Shown: positions 16,128 to 24,614, counted from the first letter of the stretch. The stretch is DNA of 63,352 nt from a virus (IMGVR_UViG_3300025326_000032:1-63352), one strand, 5' to 3'. Notes: generated by a model not told the origin, from the sequence alone. A program made the numbers and translations.

Positions 16128-16691
16128 ATGTCGAAAACCAAAATGGCGGCTAAGGGTAGCAAGGTATCCGCTACCACTACCGTCAACAAAATAGCCGAAC
16201 TGGAAGCGGCCCTACGCGCGGCCCGCAAAGTTGAGAGTGACAAGAGCGACGCGCAAGCCGTCCTCAAGGGCAAGGTAGCTAATGCCCTACACAAAGCTTT
16301 GCTTGTGTCAGCGGCCCGTCACCACGTAGACGCCATCGTTCTAGGAGCGTTTTGTGTGGACGCAAGCGGCACATCCTATGGCAAGCGCGGCAAGGGCGGC
16401 ACGAAGAGCCCTAGTGCCACTAAGACGCGCAACGTCATAGACTACGCCGTCACTCTGAACGGCAAAGAGATTCGCATTGGAAGCGGCCTAGTGAGCCGTC
16501 TCCTTATGTGGACGGCGATTAACATCGATGGTCGCAAGGGCATCGCCAAGCCGCAAGAAGTGTACGGCACAGACTCGCCCATCCGCTTCGCAACAAAGCC
16601 TAAGATGGCGGCAAGTCTTAGCAAGTGCAAAGCCGTCGCCATCGACATAGATGGCAAGCGCATCGCTCTGAGCGAGCTTTTCACGGCATAA
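16128..16691 (+). CDS. Paralogue B of a two-copy phage protein family, 187 aa
   Basis: Shares with the 14916 protein a helical N-terminus (IAELEAALRAARKVE) and the C-terminal block YGKRGKGGTKSPS, LNGK and PQEVYGTDSP. The protein is basic. It is GC-rich in DNA while paralogue A is not, so the copies either diverged under different codon pressure or arrived separately. Own promoter upstream. DNA binding is inferred from charge only. Function unknown. Confidence 0.75.
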   Translation: MSKTKMAAKGSKVSATTTVNKIAELEAALRAARKVESDKSDAQAVLKGKVANALHKALLVSAARHHVDAIVLGAFCVDASGTSYGKRGKGGTKSPSATKTRNVIDYAVTLNGKEIRIGSGLVSRLLMWTAINIDGRKGIAKPQEVYGTDSPIRFATKPKMAASLSKCKAVAIDIDGKRIALSELFTA

Positions 16692-16755
16692 CCACACCGC
16701 ATGATGTATTCCCGTTCTCTATCCAATCTAAACTCTAGTATAAGGAGATGCTAAG

Positions 16756-16851
16756 ATGATTTCGTTTAGTTGTTATCTGAAGAGACATAGTGAATGTCGG
16801 GGTGACAAGTGGGCGAAGCCTTACACTTGCTTATGTCATCATGGATGTTAA
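16756..16851 (+). CDS. 31-aa cysteine-rich peptide
   Basis: TAAGGAGATGCTAAG precedes the ATG. Reads SFSCYLKRHSEC...YTCLCHHGC: five cysteines and several histidines, like the small CxCxxC peptides common in phages of Gram-positive hosts. Probably metal-binding. Confidence 0.6.
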   Translation: MISFSCYLKRHSECRGDKWAKPYTCLCHHGC

Positions 16852-16941
16852 GCAACTCTCAGGTAAGCCCATGCTAATAAGCGCCCTTAGATATCTCAGC
16901 GGATCCAGATTAGTAGATTCTCAGATTTATGTCATATAGTG

Positions 16942-17020
16942 AAAAAGGCCAGGCTAACCCTCTCTAAAATACCTAACAAGTTTCTGAAATACCTAGTTTC
17001 TGGCCAGGCCTTTCTGTTTT
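16942..17020 (+). terminator. Long-looped hairpin, possible terminator
   Basis: AAAGGCC (16945-16951) pairs with GGCCTTT (17006-17012), with further AGG/CC pairing inside, then CTGTTTT. It would end transcripts from 16049 and may also stop the opposing minus-strand operon. Two of the AAATACCTA repeats lie in its loop. Confidence 0.5.
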
Positions 17021-17088
17021 AAATACCTATTCTTGCTCTTGAAAAAATATCTATTCTTGAACAATACCTATTCTTCGTAAAATACCTA
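16967..17088. repeat. Six iteron-like direct repeats (AAATACCTA)
   Basis: Copies start at 16967, 16987, 17021, 17045 (AAATATCTA), 17062 (CAATACCTA) and 17080. Three are followed by TTCTT. Spacing is 17-34 bases. They fill an AT-rich gap between convergent transcription units. They could be an origin or a regulator-binding array. Confidence 0.7.
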
Positions 17089-17168
17089 ACAGGTTTTCAC
17101 AAACTCAATCTCTGTTAGTCTTACTTACTAAGCTGTGCGCTACATGAGGCATGGGGCATAGGAGCTGT

Positions 17169-17588
17169 TTAGGCTATCTCGGCCTTTAGGCGCTTTCTAA
17201 GTCTTAAGGCTTCGACAGGGCTCATATCTTTATTGCCTCTGTAGGCTTGGCTGTAGCGTACAAGGCGTTCAAAGTCAGTCCTATGATTCATAATCAGATT
17301 ATCTAAATCAAATTTAGCATTTAGATAGGCTTCGTGATCTGTAATTGTATCAGCTGTCACTGCATAGGCTTCTGCTTTAACCCAGCGTCTATGTTTATCT
17401 CTTGTTTGGGTATATATCTCAAAACGGACAGCCTGATTTAGGTACGCCCTTGCATACTTGTTTATTCTAATATTGTTCGCTAGAAATCTAAGTATTATTA
17501 CATGAGCGACTTCATCAGGGTCATCTGTATTTTGCATTCTTGCTATTCTGACTAATACACGTTCAATGATATCAGCAAGAATGTTCAT
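17169..17588 (-). CDS. Sigma-70/ECF-like protein, 139 aa
   Basis: The N-terminal half DDPDEVAHVIILRFLANN and KYARAYLNQAVRFEIYTQTR has the pattern of ECF sigma region 2 (acidic D-x-E-V entry, then aromatic residues and R). The C-terminus MSPVEALRLRKRLKAEI resembles the last helix of region 4, but the region 4 HTH is shortened. It overlaps dcd by 4 bases. It could be a phage sigma factor, an anti-sigma mimic or a degenerate copy. Confidence 0.45.
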   Translation of the reverse strand: MNILADIIERVLVRIARMQNTDDPDEVAHVIILRFLANNIRINKYARAYLNQAVRFEIYTQTRDKHRRWVKAEAYAVTADTITDHEAYLNAKFDLDNLIMNHRTDFERLVRYSQAYRGNKDMSPVEALRLRKRLKAEIA

Positions 17589-18154
17589 ATACCTTTAGAT
17601 GCTTCTGGCTCCTTTTGGTTCTGATATTTAGAGCCTAATCCTGCATCTCCATATGTACGGTTAACTGGCGTAGACATATACTGAAATGATACTTGGCAGA
17701 TACGAGAATTAGGATATATAGCAATAGGTAGTGGTGACAGATTAGACAATTCTAATGTCAATGTACCTTTGAATCCTGGGTCTATATATCCTGCAGTAGC
17801 ATGTACCAATAATCCAAGTCTTCCTAAGCTTGATCTGCCTTCTATTCTACCTACTATGTTATCTGGTATACTCACGTACTCTAGTGTTGTACCTAGCGCA
17901 AACTGTCCAGGTTTTAGAACAAAATACTCGTCTAGTCCTATATCTATTAATCTAGTTAAATTAGAATCAATATTTTTAGTATCTATGAAACCATTAACTA
18001 CAGAAGTACTATTTCTAAAATTAAAAATCCTAAATTTATTCCCAAGTCTTAAATCCACAGAAGCAGGCTGAACATTATTAATCTCAAAGGGTTTAATCTT
18101 AATTCTTCCTGTATTAATCTCAGCTATAATACTTCTATCACTGAGTAAGCTCAT
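17585..18154 (-). CDS. dcd: dCTP deaminase
   Basis: 189 aa, usual length for Dcd. The core reads GRIEGRSSLGRLGLLVHATA (102-121), then GYIDPGFKGTLTLELSN. E135 lies where the catalytic glutamate is expected, and the C-terminal YGDAGLGSKYQNQ..P is the lid typical of the family. Dcd converts dCTP to dUTP; some versions also hydrolyse dUTP to dUMP. No separate dUTPase is seen in the window, so a bifunctional enzyme is possible. It supplies dTTP precursors alongside the phage class II ribonucleotide reductase. Confidence 0.93.
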   Translation of the reverse strand: MSLLSDRSIIAEINTGRIKIKPFEINNVQPASVDLRLGNKFRIFNFRNSTSVVNGFIDTKNIDSNLTRLIDIGLDEYFVLKPGQFALGTTLEYVSIPDNIVGRIEGRSSLGRLGLLVHATAGYIDPGFKGTLTLELSNLSPLPIAIYPNSRICQVSFQYMSTPVNRTYGDAGLGSKYQNQKEPEASKGI

Positions 18155-18351
18155 GGGATACCTTTTTTATGATTGATTGGGAAGACTAAGATACGGCTAG
18201 TCTCTGAGTGACAGTTTTTCAAATGTTCATCCATACTACCATATGAAATAGGTTGTTGACATCCCATACAGATAGTACAACAGTTAAGCTGGAATTGACT
18301 AGCACCAACTGGAAGATGCTCTAACTTAACACAAACATGTTCACAAGTCAT
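18151..18351 (-). CDS. Zinc-finger protein, 66 aa
   Basis: C-x2-H-x-C at the N-terminus, CTICMGC (26-32) and H-x4-C (43-48) are metal-binding patterns. First gene of the minus-strand operon, overlapping dcd by 4 bases. Function unknown. Confidence 0.55.
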   Translation of the reverse strand: MTCEHVCVKLEHLPVGASQFQLNCCTICMGCQQPISYGSMDEHLKNCHSETSRILVFPINHKKGIP

Positions 18352-18382
18352 AATTAGATAATAAACTGTGTCTGTATAAAAT

Positions 18383-18458
18383 GATAGAGGCTAGACTGTC
18401 GCCAAATCCAGCCTCTATCTCACCCATCCACAGTCTATCGCCTCAACAGATAGACTGT
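18383..18458 (-). promoter_or_regulatory. Two tandem perfect hairpins with competing pairing (leader switch candidate)
   Basis: Hairpin 1: GATAGAGGCT (18383-18392) with AGCCTCTATC (18410-18419). Hairpin 2: ACAGTCTATC (18430-18439) with GATAGACTGT (18449-18458). TAGACTGT at 18392-18399, mostly the loop of hairpin 1, can instead pair with ACAGTCTA of hairpin 2. Both lie in the 5' leader of the minus-strand operon if the promoter at 18494-18521 is used. Confidence 0.6.
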
Positions 18459-18477
18459 CCCAAGAAGGAGAACACCA

Positions 18478-18561
18478 ATGGCTCACCTATCTAAGCATAA
18501 CATACTTTCTATCTATGTCAAGGTTTTTAGATTTCCTCTTGACACATCGGCTATAATATGA
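18478..18561 (+). CDS. 27-aa frame, possible leader peptide
   Basis: AAGAAGGAG is well placed before ATG 18478; reads MAHLSKHNILSIYVKVFRF and onward, ending just before the terminase region. The frame overlaps divergent promoter sequence, so it may be fortuitous. Confidence 0.28.
   Translation: MAHLSKHNILSIYVKVFRFPLDTSAII
18494..18521 (-). promoter_or_regulatory. Minus-strand promoter for the dcd operon
   Basis: On the minus strand: TTGACA (18521-18516), 16-base spacer, TATGCT (18499-18494). The start codon at 18351 leaves a leader of about 135 bases containing both hairpins. Confidence 0.6.
18539..18557 (+). promoter_or_regulatory. Possible late promoter boxes
   Basis: TTGACA at 18539-18544 and TATAAT at 18552-18557 are only 7 bases apart, so they cannot form one standard promoter. 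TATAAT alone would start RNA near 18564, ten bases before the terminase ATG. This is the only plausible entry to the late operon seen nearby; a phage-specific promoter may be used. Confidence 0.35.
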
Positions 18562-18574
18562 TAAGAGTATAGAT

Positions 18575-19201
18575 ATGCTTAGCTTGCCATCCCAACTCGT
18601 TCAACCTCCAGGGTTATTCGATGAAGACTCTGGACGGTATATATGTGGTGAGGAAATACGTTCCGGTCTTCGGTGTAGAGGTATTCCTATATCTCCTAAC
18701 TGGAAATGTGAACGTCATGGCGGTAATCCTAACAGACCATCTATAGCTATTCAAGCTGGTCTCTATGCTAGACATCTAAAGAGCAACGGTCAGCTTAAAG
18801 CTTTACATGATGAGTTAGCTCGTGATCCAGATGCTCTTGAAGATCTATTTCGTACTGATGTTATGGATGAGTTAGCTGTAGGACGTATGCTTCTTATAGA
18901 GGCTCTTCAAGATAGAGCATCATTAAGTAATCGAAAGCAGTTAATTGAGATTCTAGGTCTAGTTACAAAAGTAGCTAAAATAGCCCAAGAGATTCGTGAT
19001 CGAGAAGAAGGTCTAATTAAGCGTGAGTTTATGGATACAGTTATCCAAGCAGTTACACAAGCCTTCACACGAGCTAATCAGCTTGTTCGGCCATCTGATC
19101 GTGCTCGTATTTTCATGTCAGAGTTTGCTAATGCTCTCCCAGGTAATGTAACTCTCAACGTTCCTGTCTCAGATGATATAGTGATAGAACATGAAGTCTA
19201 A
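18575..19201 (+). CDS. Putative small terminase subunit
   Basis: 208 aa directly before the large terminase gene, overlapping it by 11 bases. The N-terminal segment CGEEIRSGLRCRG...WKCERHGGNPNRPS has the C...C...C..HGG..P pattern frequent in phage small terminases. The middle is helical (DPDALEDLFRTDVMDELAVG). The subunit recognises packaging sites and regulates the large subunit. Assignment rests mainly on position and the HGG motif. Confidence 0.65.
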   Translation: MLSLPSQLVQPPGLFDEDSGRYICGEEIRSGLRCRGIPISPNWKCERHGGNPNRPSIAIQAGLYARHLKSNGQLKALHDELARDPDALEDLFRTDVMDELAVGRMLLIEALQDRASLSNRKQLIEILGLVTKVAKIAQEIRDREEGLIKREFMDTVIQAVTQAFTRANQLVRPSDRARIFMSEFANALPGNVTLNVPVSDDIVIEHEV

Positions 19202-20858
19202 TAGTTACGATTATCTAGTTCAACAGATGCAAGGCACTCTATCTGAGACTATAGAGTCTGAGACGGAGTTACTAGCTTGGACTAAGAAATATCGTCTAAT
19301 TAACGGCTTGCCTCCTGAACTACCCCCAAGCCAAGTAGCTATGTATCAGGACTTATCTCCTGAAGTGGTTGTTATGAAAGGTACACAGATTTTTATATCT
19401 GAGTATCTTATTAATCTATCACTTTGGGCTCTAGATACTAAGTTTGGTTCCAGGGGTAATATTCTCTATACTATGCCTACACAACTACAGATGGATGACT
19501 TTGCCCAGTCGCGGATAGATAAGGCAATAGAAGACTCTCCTTACTTGAGACGCCGATTTGAGAAAGCTTTTCTTGCTAAACAGGTCAACAGAACTAGACT
19601 AAAGCGCATAGGTGGCAGTTCTCTGCACTTAAGGGGTTCTGATTCTCTAAAACAACTAATCTCAGTAGATGCTGATATAGTAATCAATGATGAAGTGGAC
19701 TGGTTCACTGAAGATACAGTTGCATGGTCTAAAGAACGTCTAGGTTCTGCTAAACATCCCTTATTCCGCGCTGTTTCTAAGCCAACATATCCAGGCTACG
19801 GTATTCATTTAATGTATCAGAACTCGGATCAGCGACACTGGCAAATTAAGTGTGAGCACTGTAATCGTTGGCAGGTTCTTGATTGGGAACATAATATAGT
19901 ATTTGATGTAGATAACGAAACTAGTTCAGCTTATAATATCCAGTGTCTTTGTGCTCACTGTAAACAAACTCTAAATCGTCTTTCAGCTAATGGCGAGTGG
20001 GTAGCTGATTCTCCTGGTAGACAAGTTCACGGTTATCACTTACCTCGTCTTATTTCTCCTCTGGCCAATCTCAAAAAGATGGCTGAAGACTCTCTTAATA
20101 TAACCGATATTCCCAAGATTCAAAGCTTTTATAACTCAGGCTTAGGCTTAGCTTATGCCCCTAAAGGTGGACACTTAAGCGAATCTGAGCTTAGGTTTTC
20201 ATCTGAGCGCTTATTAGAACCAGCACTTTCAGGCTATGGTGGTGTGGACGTAGGACTCAAACTCCATGCTTGTGTTATCCAACATGATCCAGATGGGCTT
20301 TTAGTCTGTCAGGCAGACGAGTTTGATGACTTCAGTGAGCTAGACATCTGGTTTAAACGCAATAATATCCGTATGGCAGTTATAGATGCCAGAGGTGACC
20401 CTAGAGCTACATTAGAGTGGACTGCTAAGTACCCTGGTCGCGTCTATCGCTGGAGCCACATTGAGAACATGAATGATGTTCGTTACAGTGAGGAGACTCA
20501 GGAAGTCAAGTTGAATCGGACTGTCTTATTAGACAGTATGTATTCTAAGATACGTGATCAGTCTCTTATCTTTCCTGTTATGATTAGACAAATCCCAGGC
20601 TTTATCCCTCACATGAGAGCTTTGGTACGTGAACTAGTTAAAGATCAGCGACTAAATAAGCTTATTCCTAGATATATTGGAGCTGCTGCTGATCACTATG
20701 CTTTTGCATTAGCCTATGCTGTACTTGCTGCAGTGCATGATACAGCTTCACCTCCACCTAGATCAGTAAGTAAAGATGATTTAGTATATGCGGGACATCG
20801 ATTACCAACATCGTCATGGACTGGTGGTATAAGTTCCAGAGGATGGAGAAGGCGATGA
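19191..20858 (+). CDS. Large terminase subunit (GpA-like)
   Basis: 555 aa. ATPase: segment KGTQIFISE (63-71) stands where GpA-type terminases have their Walker A-like loop, and Walker B IVINDE is at 163-168. A zinc motif CEHC (221-224) and CxCxxC (252-257) is typical of GpA relatives. The nuclease has GVDVG (D353) and VIDARGD (D399, D403), then a late ADHYAFA segment. The glycine usual in the Walker A-like loop (KxxQxG) is F68 here. The motor cuts and packages DNA into proheads. Confidence 0.92.
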   Translation: MKSNSYDYLVQQMQGTLSETIESETELLAWTKKYRLINGLPPELPPSQVAMYQDLSPEVVVMKGTQIFISEYLINLSLWALDTKFGSRGNILYTMPTQLQMDDFAQSRIDKAIEDSPYLRRRFEKAFLAKQVNRTRLKRIGGSSLHLRGSDSLKQLISVDADIVINDEVDWFTEDTVAWSKERLGSAKHPLFRAVSKPTYPGYGIHLMYQNSDQRHWQIKCEHCNRWQVLDWEHNIVFDVDNETSSAYNIQCLCAHCKQTLNRLSANGEWVADSPGRQVHGYHLPRLISPLANLKKMAEDSLNITDIPKIQSFYNSGLGLAYAPKGGHLSESELRFSSERLLEPALSGYGGVDVGLKLHACVIQHDPDGLLVCQADEFDDFSELDIWFKRNNIRMAVIDARGDPRATLEWTAKYPGRVYRWSHIENMNDVRYSEETQEVKLNRTVLLDSMYSKIRDQSLIFPVMIRQIPGFIPHMRALVRELVKDQRLNKLIPRYIGAAADHYAFALAYAVLAAVHDTASPPPRSVSKDDLVYAGHRLPTSSWTGGISSRGWRRR

Positions 20859-21076
20859 GTGCTGGGACTAAAGAACAAGCAATCTTAGAGCTTAGACAGT
20901 TTATTGATGAGATAGAATCAGATCGATATGATCTTATCTCCATACAATCACAGACTCCATACAAGATAGAGCTATATAATAGTTGGCTAGAAGTGGTATC
21001 CAGACTAGGGTATCATATAGTCATTTCCGCACGAAGAACAGGCAGTACAGATAGATCAGTAGGTAATGTATTATAA
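20855..21076 (+). CDS. Hypothetical protein, 73 aa
   Basis: ATGA overlap with the terminase stop fixes the start at 20855. Helical; lies between terminase and portal, where small head-assembly genes are common. No motif. Confidence 0.55.
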   Translation: MSAGTKEQAILELRQFIDEIESDRYDLISIQSQTPYKIELYNSWLEVVSRLGYHIVISARRTGSTDRSVGNVL

Positions 21077-21090
21077 ATAGGTAATGTATT

Positions 21091-22593
21091 ATGGTTGATG
21101 ATACTGAAGATATCTCTAAAACTGAGTCAAGGCCACGGCTTCAGCCTCGCTTATCTAGTTCTGGGCTTAAAATCTGGGGAGGCCAAATTCAGGAGGATTA
21201 TCTTCCTGAGTTACAAGGTAAGCGGGCTATTGCTGTCTATGATGAAATGCGTAAAGGCAATTCTATTGTTGGTGGCTTTGTACGTGCTGTTGAAATGGCG
21301 TTTAGATCAGTTGTATGGGCTGATATTCCATATGATGACTCGCGTGAAGGTTTAGAGCGAGCAGCTTTACTAACCTCAGTACGAAATGATATGCGTCATG
21401 CCTGGACTGCTTTTACAGCTAATAGTATGACAATGCTTCCGTTTGGACATGCTCCGTTTGAAATGACGTTTAAAGTTAGAAGCGGCTATCCTAAATCTAA
21501 ATTCTCAGATGGTAAAGTAGGATTAGCTAATCTAGACTTGATTGCTCAAGATAGTATAGAGCGATGGGAAACTGAAACGCTAAGTAGCTGTGATATAGTT
21601 GCTATAACACAGCGAGTACCAATTACATCGCAAGAAATACGTATTCCGATAGATAAGGTTGTTAATTTTAGAATACGGCTGGAAAAGGATAATCCTGAAG
21701 GAGAAAGCTTATTCAGGCAAGCTTATCGTGATTGGTATTACATGAATAATTTGGAGGCAATAGAGGGAATCTCACTGGAACGTACTGGTGCAGGCATTCC
21801 CTGTATTACACTTCCAAAGGGTGCTTCTACCATAGATGATACAGGCGCTCTTTCTGATGAACAGGCTGCTATAGACATAGTAAAGCAAGTTCGTGTAGAT
21901 GAGCAAGGTGGTATAGTCCTTTTTAATGGATGGGAATTTAGATTGGCTAGACCAGAGGGTCGTGTTGATCCTGACCTGTTTGATTTAGCCATTAAGCGCC
22001 ACAGATCAAACATGCTTATCTCGGTTCTAGCTACCTTCCTAGAATTTGGCACATCACGAGTAGGCTCGTTTGCTTTAGCACAGCAGTCTCGTTCATTCTT
22101 TGAGGTAGCTTTAGAAGGCTATGTTAATATCTTTGAAGATACTTTTAATAAAACTGTTGTACCATTACTATTTGAACTTAATGGTATAACTGATGGTCGT
22201 TATCCATCACTATCACACACAACTGTAGGAGACCCTGAACTCAGTATTATAGCTAATTACATTGAGCGGCTTAGGAAAGTTGGTCTATTACAGGATGTTT
22301 CTCCTGTTCTTGAACAATATCTAAAGGACTTAGCGAAATTCCCTAGAGGCGCAACATTAATAGATCAACAAGATCATTCTTCTGATCGCTACGAGCGGGC
22401 GACGCCGGAAGGTCAAGATAATAACAGTAACAGTAATAATAGTGATAATAGCCAAAATCAACGTAATAAGCCCAATAATCCTGCTGTCGATTCTACTAAC
22501 GGTGATCGCCCTACCGATAATAACATTAATAGCATAGATCAGGAAGAGCAACTAGCACAAATGCGTCGTTTAGCACGAAAGGCATCTGATTAG
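21091..22593 (+). CDS. Portal protein
   Basis: 500 aa, right size and place after the terminase. Segments DEMRKGNSIVGGFVRAVEMA (N-terminal), RIRLEKDNPEGESLFRQAYR (about 190-209) and WYYMNNLEAIEGISLERTG resemble the Mu gp29/DUF935-like portal family. The C-terminal about 60 residues are Asn/Asp-rich and disordered. Forms the dodecameric DNA gate at one capsid vertex and docks the terminase. Confidence 0.85.
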   Translation: MVDDTEDISKTESRPRLQPRLSSSGLKIWGGQIQEDYLPELQGKRAIAVYDEMRKGNSIVGGFVRAVEMAFRSVVWADIPYDDSREGLERAALLTSVRNDMRHAWTAFTANSMTMLPFGHAPFEMTFKVRSGYPKSKFSDGKVGLANLDLIAQDSIERWETETLSSCDIVAITQRVPITSQEIRIPIDKVVNFRIRLEKDNPEGESLFRQAYRDWYYMNNLEAIEGISLERTGAGIPCITLPKGASTIDDTGALSDEQAAIDIVKQVRVDEQGGIVLFNGWEFRLARPEGRVDPDLFDLAIKRHRSNMLISVLATFLEFGTSRVGSFALAQQSRSFFEVALEGYVNIFEDTFNKTVVPLLFELNGITDGRYPSLSHTTVGDPELSIIANYIERLRKVGLLQDVSPVLEQYLKDLAKFPRGATLIDQQDHSSDRYERATPEGQDNNSNSNNSDNSQNQRNKPNNPAVDSTNGDRPTDNNINSIDQEEQLAQMRRLARKASD

Positions 22594-22880
22594 TGGTAAA
22601 GCCCAGAATAAAGCCTGGAAAGAATAAAGTCTTAGTATGTCTATATAATCTAACTAATCCATACATTCATTTGCCAGATGAATATAAGAAGCCTGCCCTA
22701 TCAGTAGCCGAAATCATAGATGGCAACGGCGCATTTATACAGGGCCAGAAGGTACTAGTTCCAACTAAGGCAGGACTAGATATCAGAGATGGGAAGAACA
22801 AACACAGGCTTATAAATATCAATGATATAGTAGCTAGTATTATCAATGAGGAGGGACAGAGTGGCAAATGCTCTGTATGA
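22593..22880 (+). CDS. Hypothetical protein, 95 aa
   Basis: GTG start overlapping the portal stop by one base. Beta-rich (KNKVLVCLYNLTNPYIHLP). Probably a small virion or assembly protein by position. No family recognised. Confidence 0.55.
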   Translation: MVKPRIKPGKNKVLVCLYNLTNPYIHLPDEYKKPALSVAEIIDGNGAFIQGQKVLVPTKAGLDIRDGKNKHRLININDIVASIINEEGQSGKCSV

Positions 22881-23268
22881 TTTTGGCCGACAGGGTTTCC
22901 TAGAAGGCACAATTGATTGGGATACAGACACCATCAAAATTATACTAATAGACGCTGCTGATTATACTAAAGATCTTGTAAACCATGATAACCTAAATGA
23001 TGTTCCGGTGGCAGCTCGTGTAGCGATATCAGCTGCTCTTGCAGGCAAGACAGTTGCAGCTGGCGTAGCTGATGCTAATAATGTTACTTGGTCTGCTGTT
23101 TCAGGAGACCAATCTGAACAAATCATAGGTTATAAGGATAGTGGCGTTGAATCTACAAGTCGTTTGATTTTCAACATTGATACAGCTACAGGTTTGCCGG
23201 TTACTCCTAATGGTGGCGACATAACTGTTCAATGGGATGATGGCGCTAATAAGATTTTTAAACTGTAA
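22861..23268 (+). CDS. Conserved phage structural protein, 135 aa
   Basis: GTG 22861 has GAGGAGGGA upstream. The sequence (MANALYDFGRQGFLEGTIDW, IILIDAADYT, ARVAISAALAGKTV, TGLPVTPNGGDITVQWDDG) matches a widespread phage virion-associated protein next to portal or fibre genes. Its exact role is not established to my knowledge. Confidence 0.7.
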   Translation: MANALYDFGRQGFLEGTIDWDTDTIKIILIDAADYTKDLVNHDNLNDVPVAARVAISAALAGKTVAAGVADANNVTWSAVSGDQSEQIIGYKDSGVESTSRLIFNIDTATGLPVTPNGGDITVQWDDGANKIFKL

Positions 23269-23630
23269 TGTCTAAGCAAGAACTAACAATACGGCAAGAA
23301 GGCACTCACGTATATTTGCTTGTTTCAGGGCAAGCCATAGCTGATATACCTTGGGATGCTGCTCTTGAGCTAGCCAAAGCTATTTTCATACAAGCTAAGA
23401 AAGCCGAAGAGTTAGCTAAAGCTCTGGACATAGTACAAGACCAAGCTATTCTAATTCGTTCTGGCTTCCCTGTGAGTCTTACAGCTAACCCTGACATTAA
23501 TGCTGAAGCTTTGAAAGAAGCCCAAACTAATAGAGATCTGAGACGCTATATACCGATACCTGGAATTCGCTCAGGTGAGAAGATGGGTATCCCGAATCTA
23601 ATTCAGTCTAGGCCAGAAGAAAGAGAGTAA
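23268..23630 (+). CDS. Hypothetical protein, 120 aa
   Basis: ATG shares a base with the previous stop. Beta-hairpin N-terminus (LTIRQEGTHVYLLVSGQAIA) followed by helices. Function unknown; in the late operon. Confidence 0.55.
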   Translation: MSKQELTIRQEGTHVYLLVSGQAIADIPWDAALELAKAIFIQAKKAEELAKALDIVQDQAILIRSGFPVSLTANPDINAEALKEAQTNRDLRRYIPIPGIRSGEKMGIPNLIQSRPEERE

Positions 23631-23631
23631 G

Positions 23632-23865
23632 ATGGATTATTCTAACATGACACTGGAGCAGCTTGAAAAGAAGCAACAGGGCTTAGGTGACAAACAGGGT
23701 GACATAAGAACCGAGAAGGCTGCAATTCAGGATGCTATTGATGCTAGAGTTGCTGAATCTGAGGCACAAGCTATTATTGAGCGATCTTCAGAGAAAGTCT
23801 TACAGGAGCTACGTCGGCAGCTTAGCCTTATGCCGTCTGATATTGAGAACACTGATATTCCTTAA
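23632..23865 (+). CDS. Small coiled-coil protein, 77 aa
   Basis: Continuous coiled coil (MTLEQLEKKQQGLGDKQGDI). Possibly a virion spacer or chaperone; no family recognised. Confidence 0.55.
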   Translation: MDYSNMTLEQLEKKQQGLGDKQGDIRTEKAAIQDAIDARVAESEAQAIIERSSEKVLQELRRQLSLMPSDIENTDIP

Positions 23866-23867
23866 AT

Positions 23868-24614
23868 ATGAGACGTATCTTCCTGAATCAAGACTTACGT
23901 GGGCAGACGCTTGATGCTAGTCTTGAGTTAGATAGCAATGCCCGTGAATCATTCTTTGCAGATTGCCTGACAGATATAAACACACGCTTTATCGGCGATT
24001 GGCGAGGTAGTGATTTTTTCCGTCTTTCTGGCCCTGCTGATTGGTCGCAGGCACAAGTCTATGCCTGTTACTGGCGAGGTAATACTAATCTTAAAGGCAG
24101 TTTCTGGCCTGCAGATATTGGCTGGTTACATCATGAACCTGTTAGTGCAATTTTGCAAGGTTCGCCTGTTGCTATAGTTAGGAACGTAGGTAATTTTGTT
24201 CTTACAGGTGGCTATCGTCTAGCTTCCTGGGATACGTCAAAAACTGGCTGGTGGGATAACGCCAGTCAGAATATAAAGAATAAACGCATAGCTAACTTTC
24301 GAGCAGCTTTTGCTCCTTACCCAATTTTAGCTAATCGGTTTGAGGAGTTATTAGTTGCACTCCAGAACGGCTATGAATTATTTACAGGAACCAGCGGGCA
24401 GATGGCTGTCACATGGGGTGATGGTGTTACTATCACTATTGATGCTGATAACTTACCAGTGTTAGCTGATACTTCTCGCTATGCTCTTGCTCGCTGGGTA
24501 GAGTTGCAAGCAGGCCCTAGTCATCCTTGCTTCATTTACAGTATTGACCCTCCCCGACCTAGAGCACTTGTTCAGCCTGATGACTGGTTTCAGTCACCTT
24601 GGGGAGGCTTCTAG
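23868..24614 (+). CDS. Putative pentapeptide-like structural protein, 248 aa
   Basis: Residues about 5-60 (NQDLRGQTLDASLELD, FFADCLTDINTRFIGDWRGS) hint at degenerate pentapeptide repeats forming a beta helix. The rest is Trp-rich. It lies directly before the large adhesin-like gene. A virion surface component is likely; not a recognised family. Confidence 0.45.
   Translation: MRRIFLNQDLRGQTLDASLELDSNARESFFADCLTDINTRFIGDWRGSDFFRLSGPADWSQAQVYACYWRGNTNLKGSFWPADIGWLHHEPVSAILQGSPVAIVRNVGNFVLTGGYRLASWDTSKTGWWDNASQNIKNKRIANFRAAFAPYPILANRFEELLVALQNGYELFTGTSGQMAVTWGDGVTITIDADNLPVLADTSRYALARWVELQAGPSHPCFIYSIDPPRPRALVQPDDWFQSPWGGF

Noticed and set aside
18539-18557. TTGACA and TATAAT as one promoter before the terminase
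   Set aside because: The boxes are only 7 bases apart, far from the 16-18 needed, so they are listed only as possible separate boxes.
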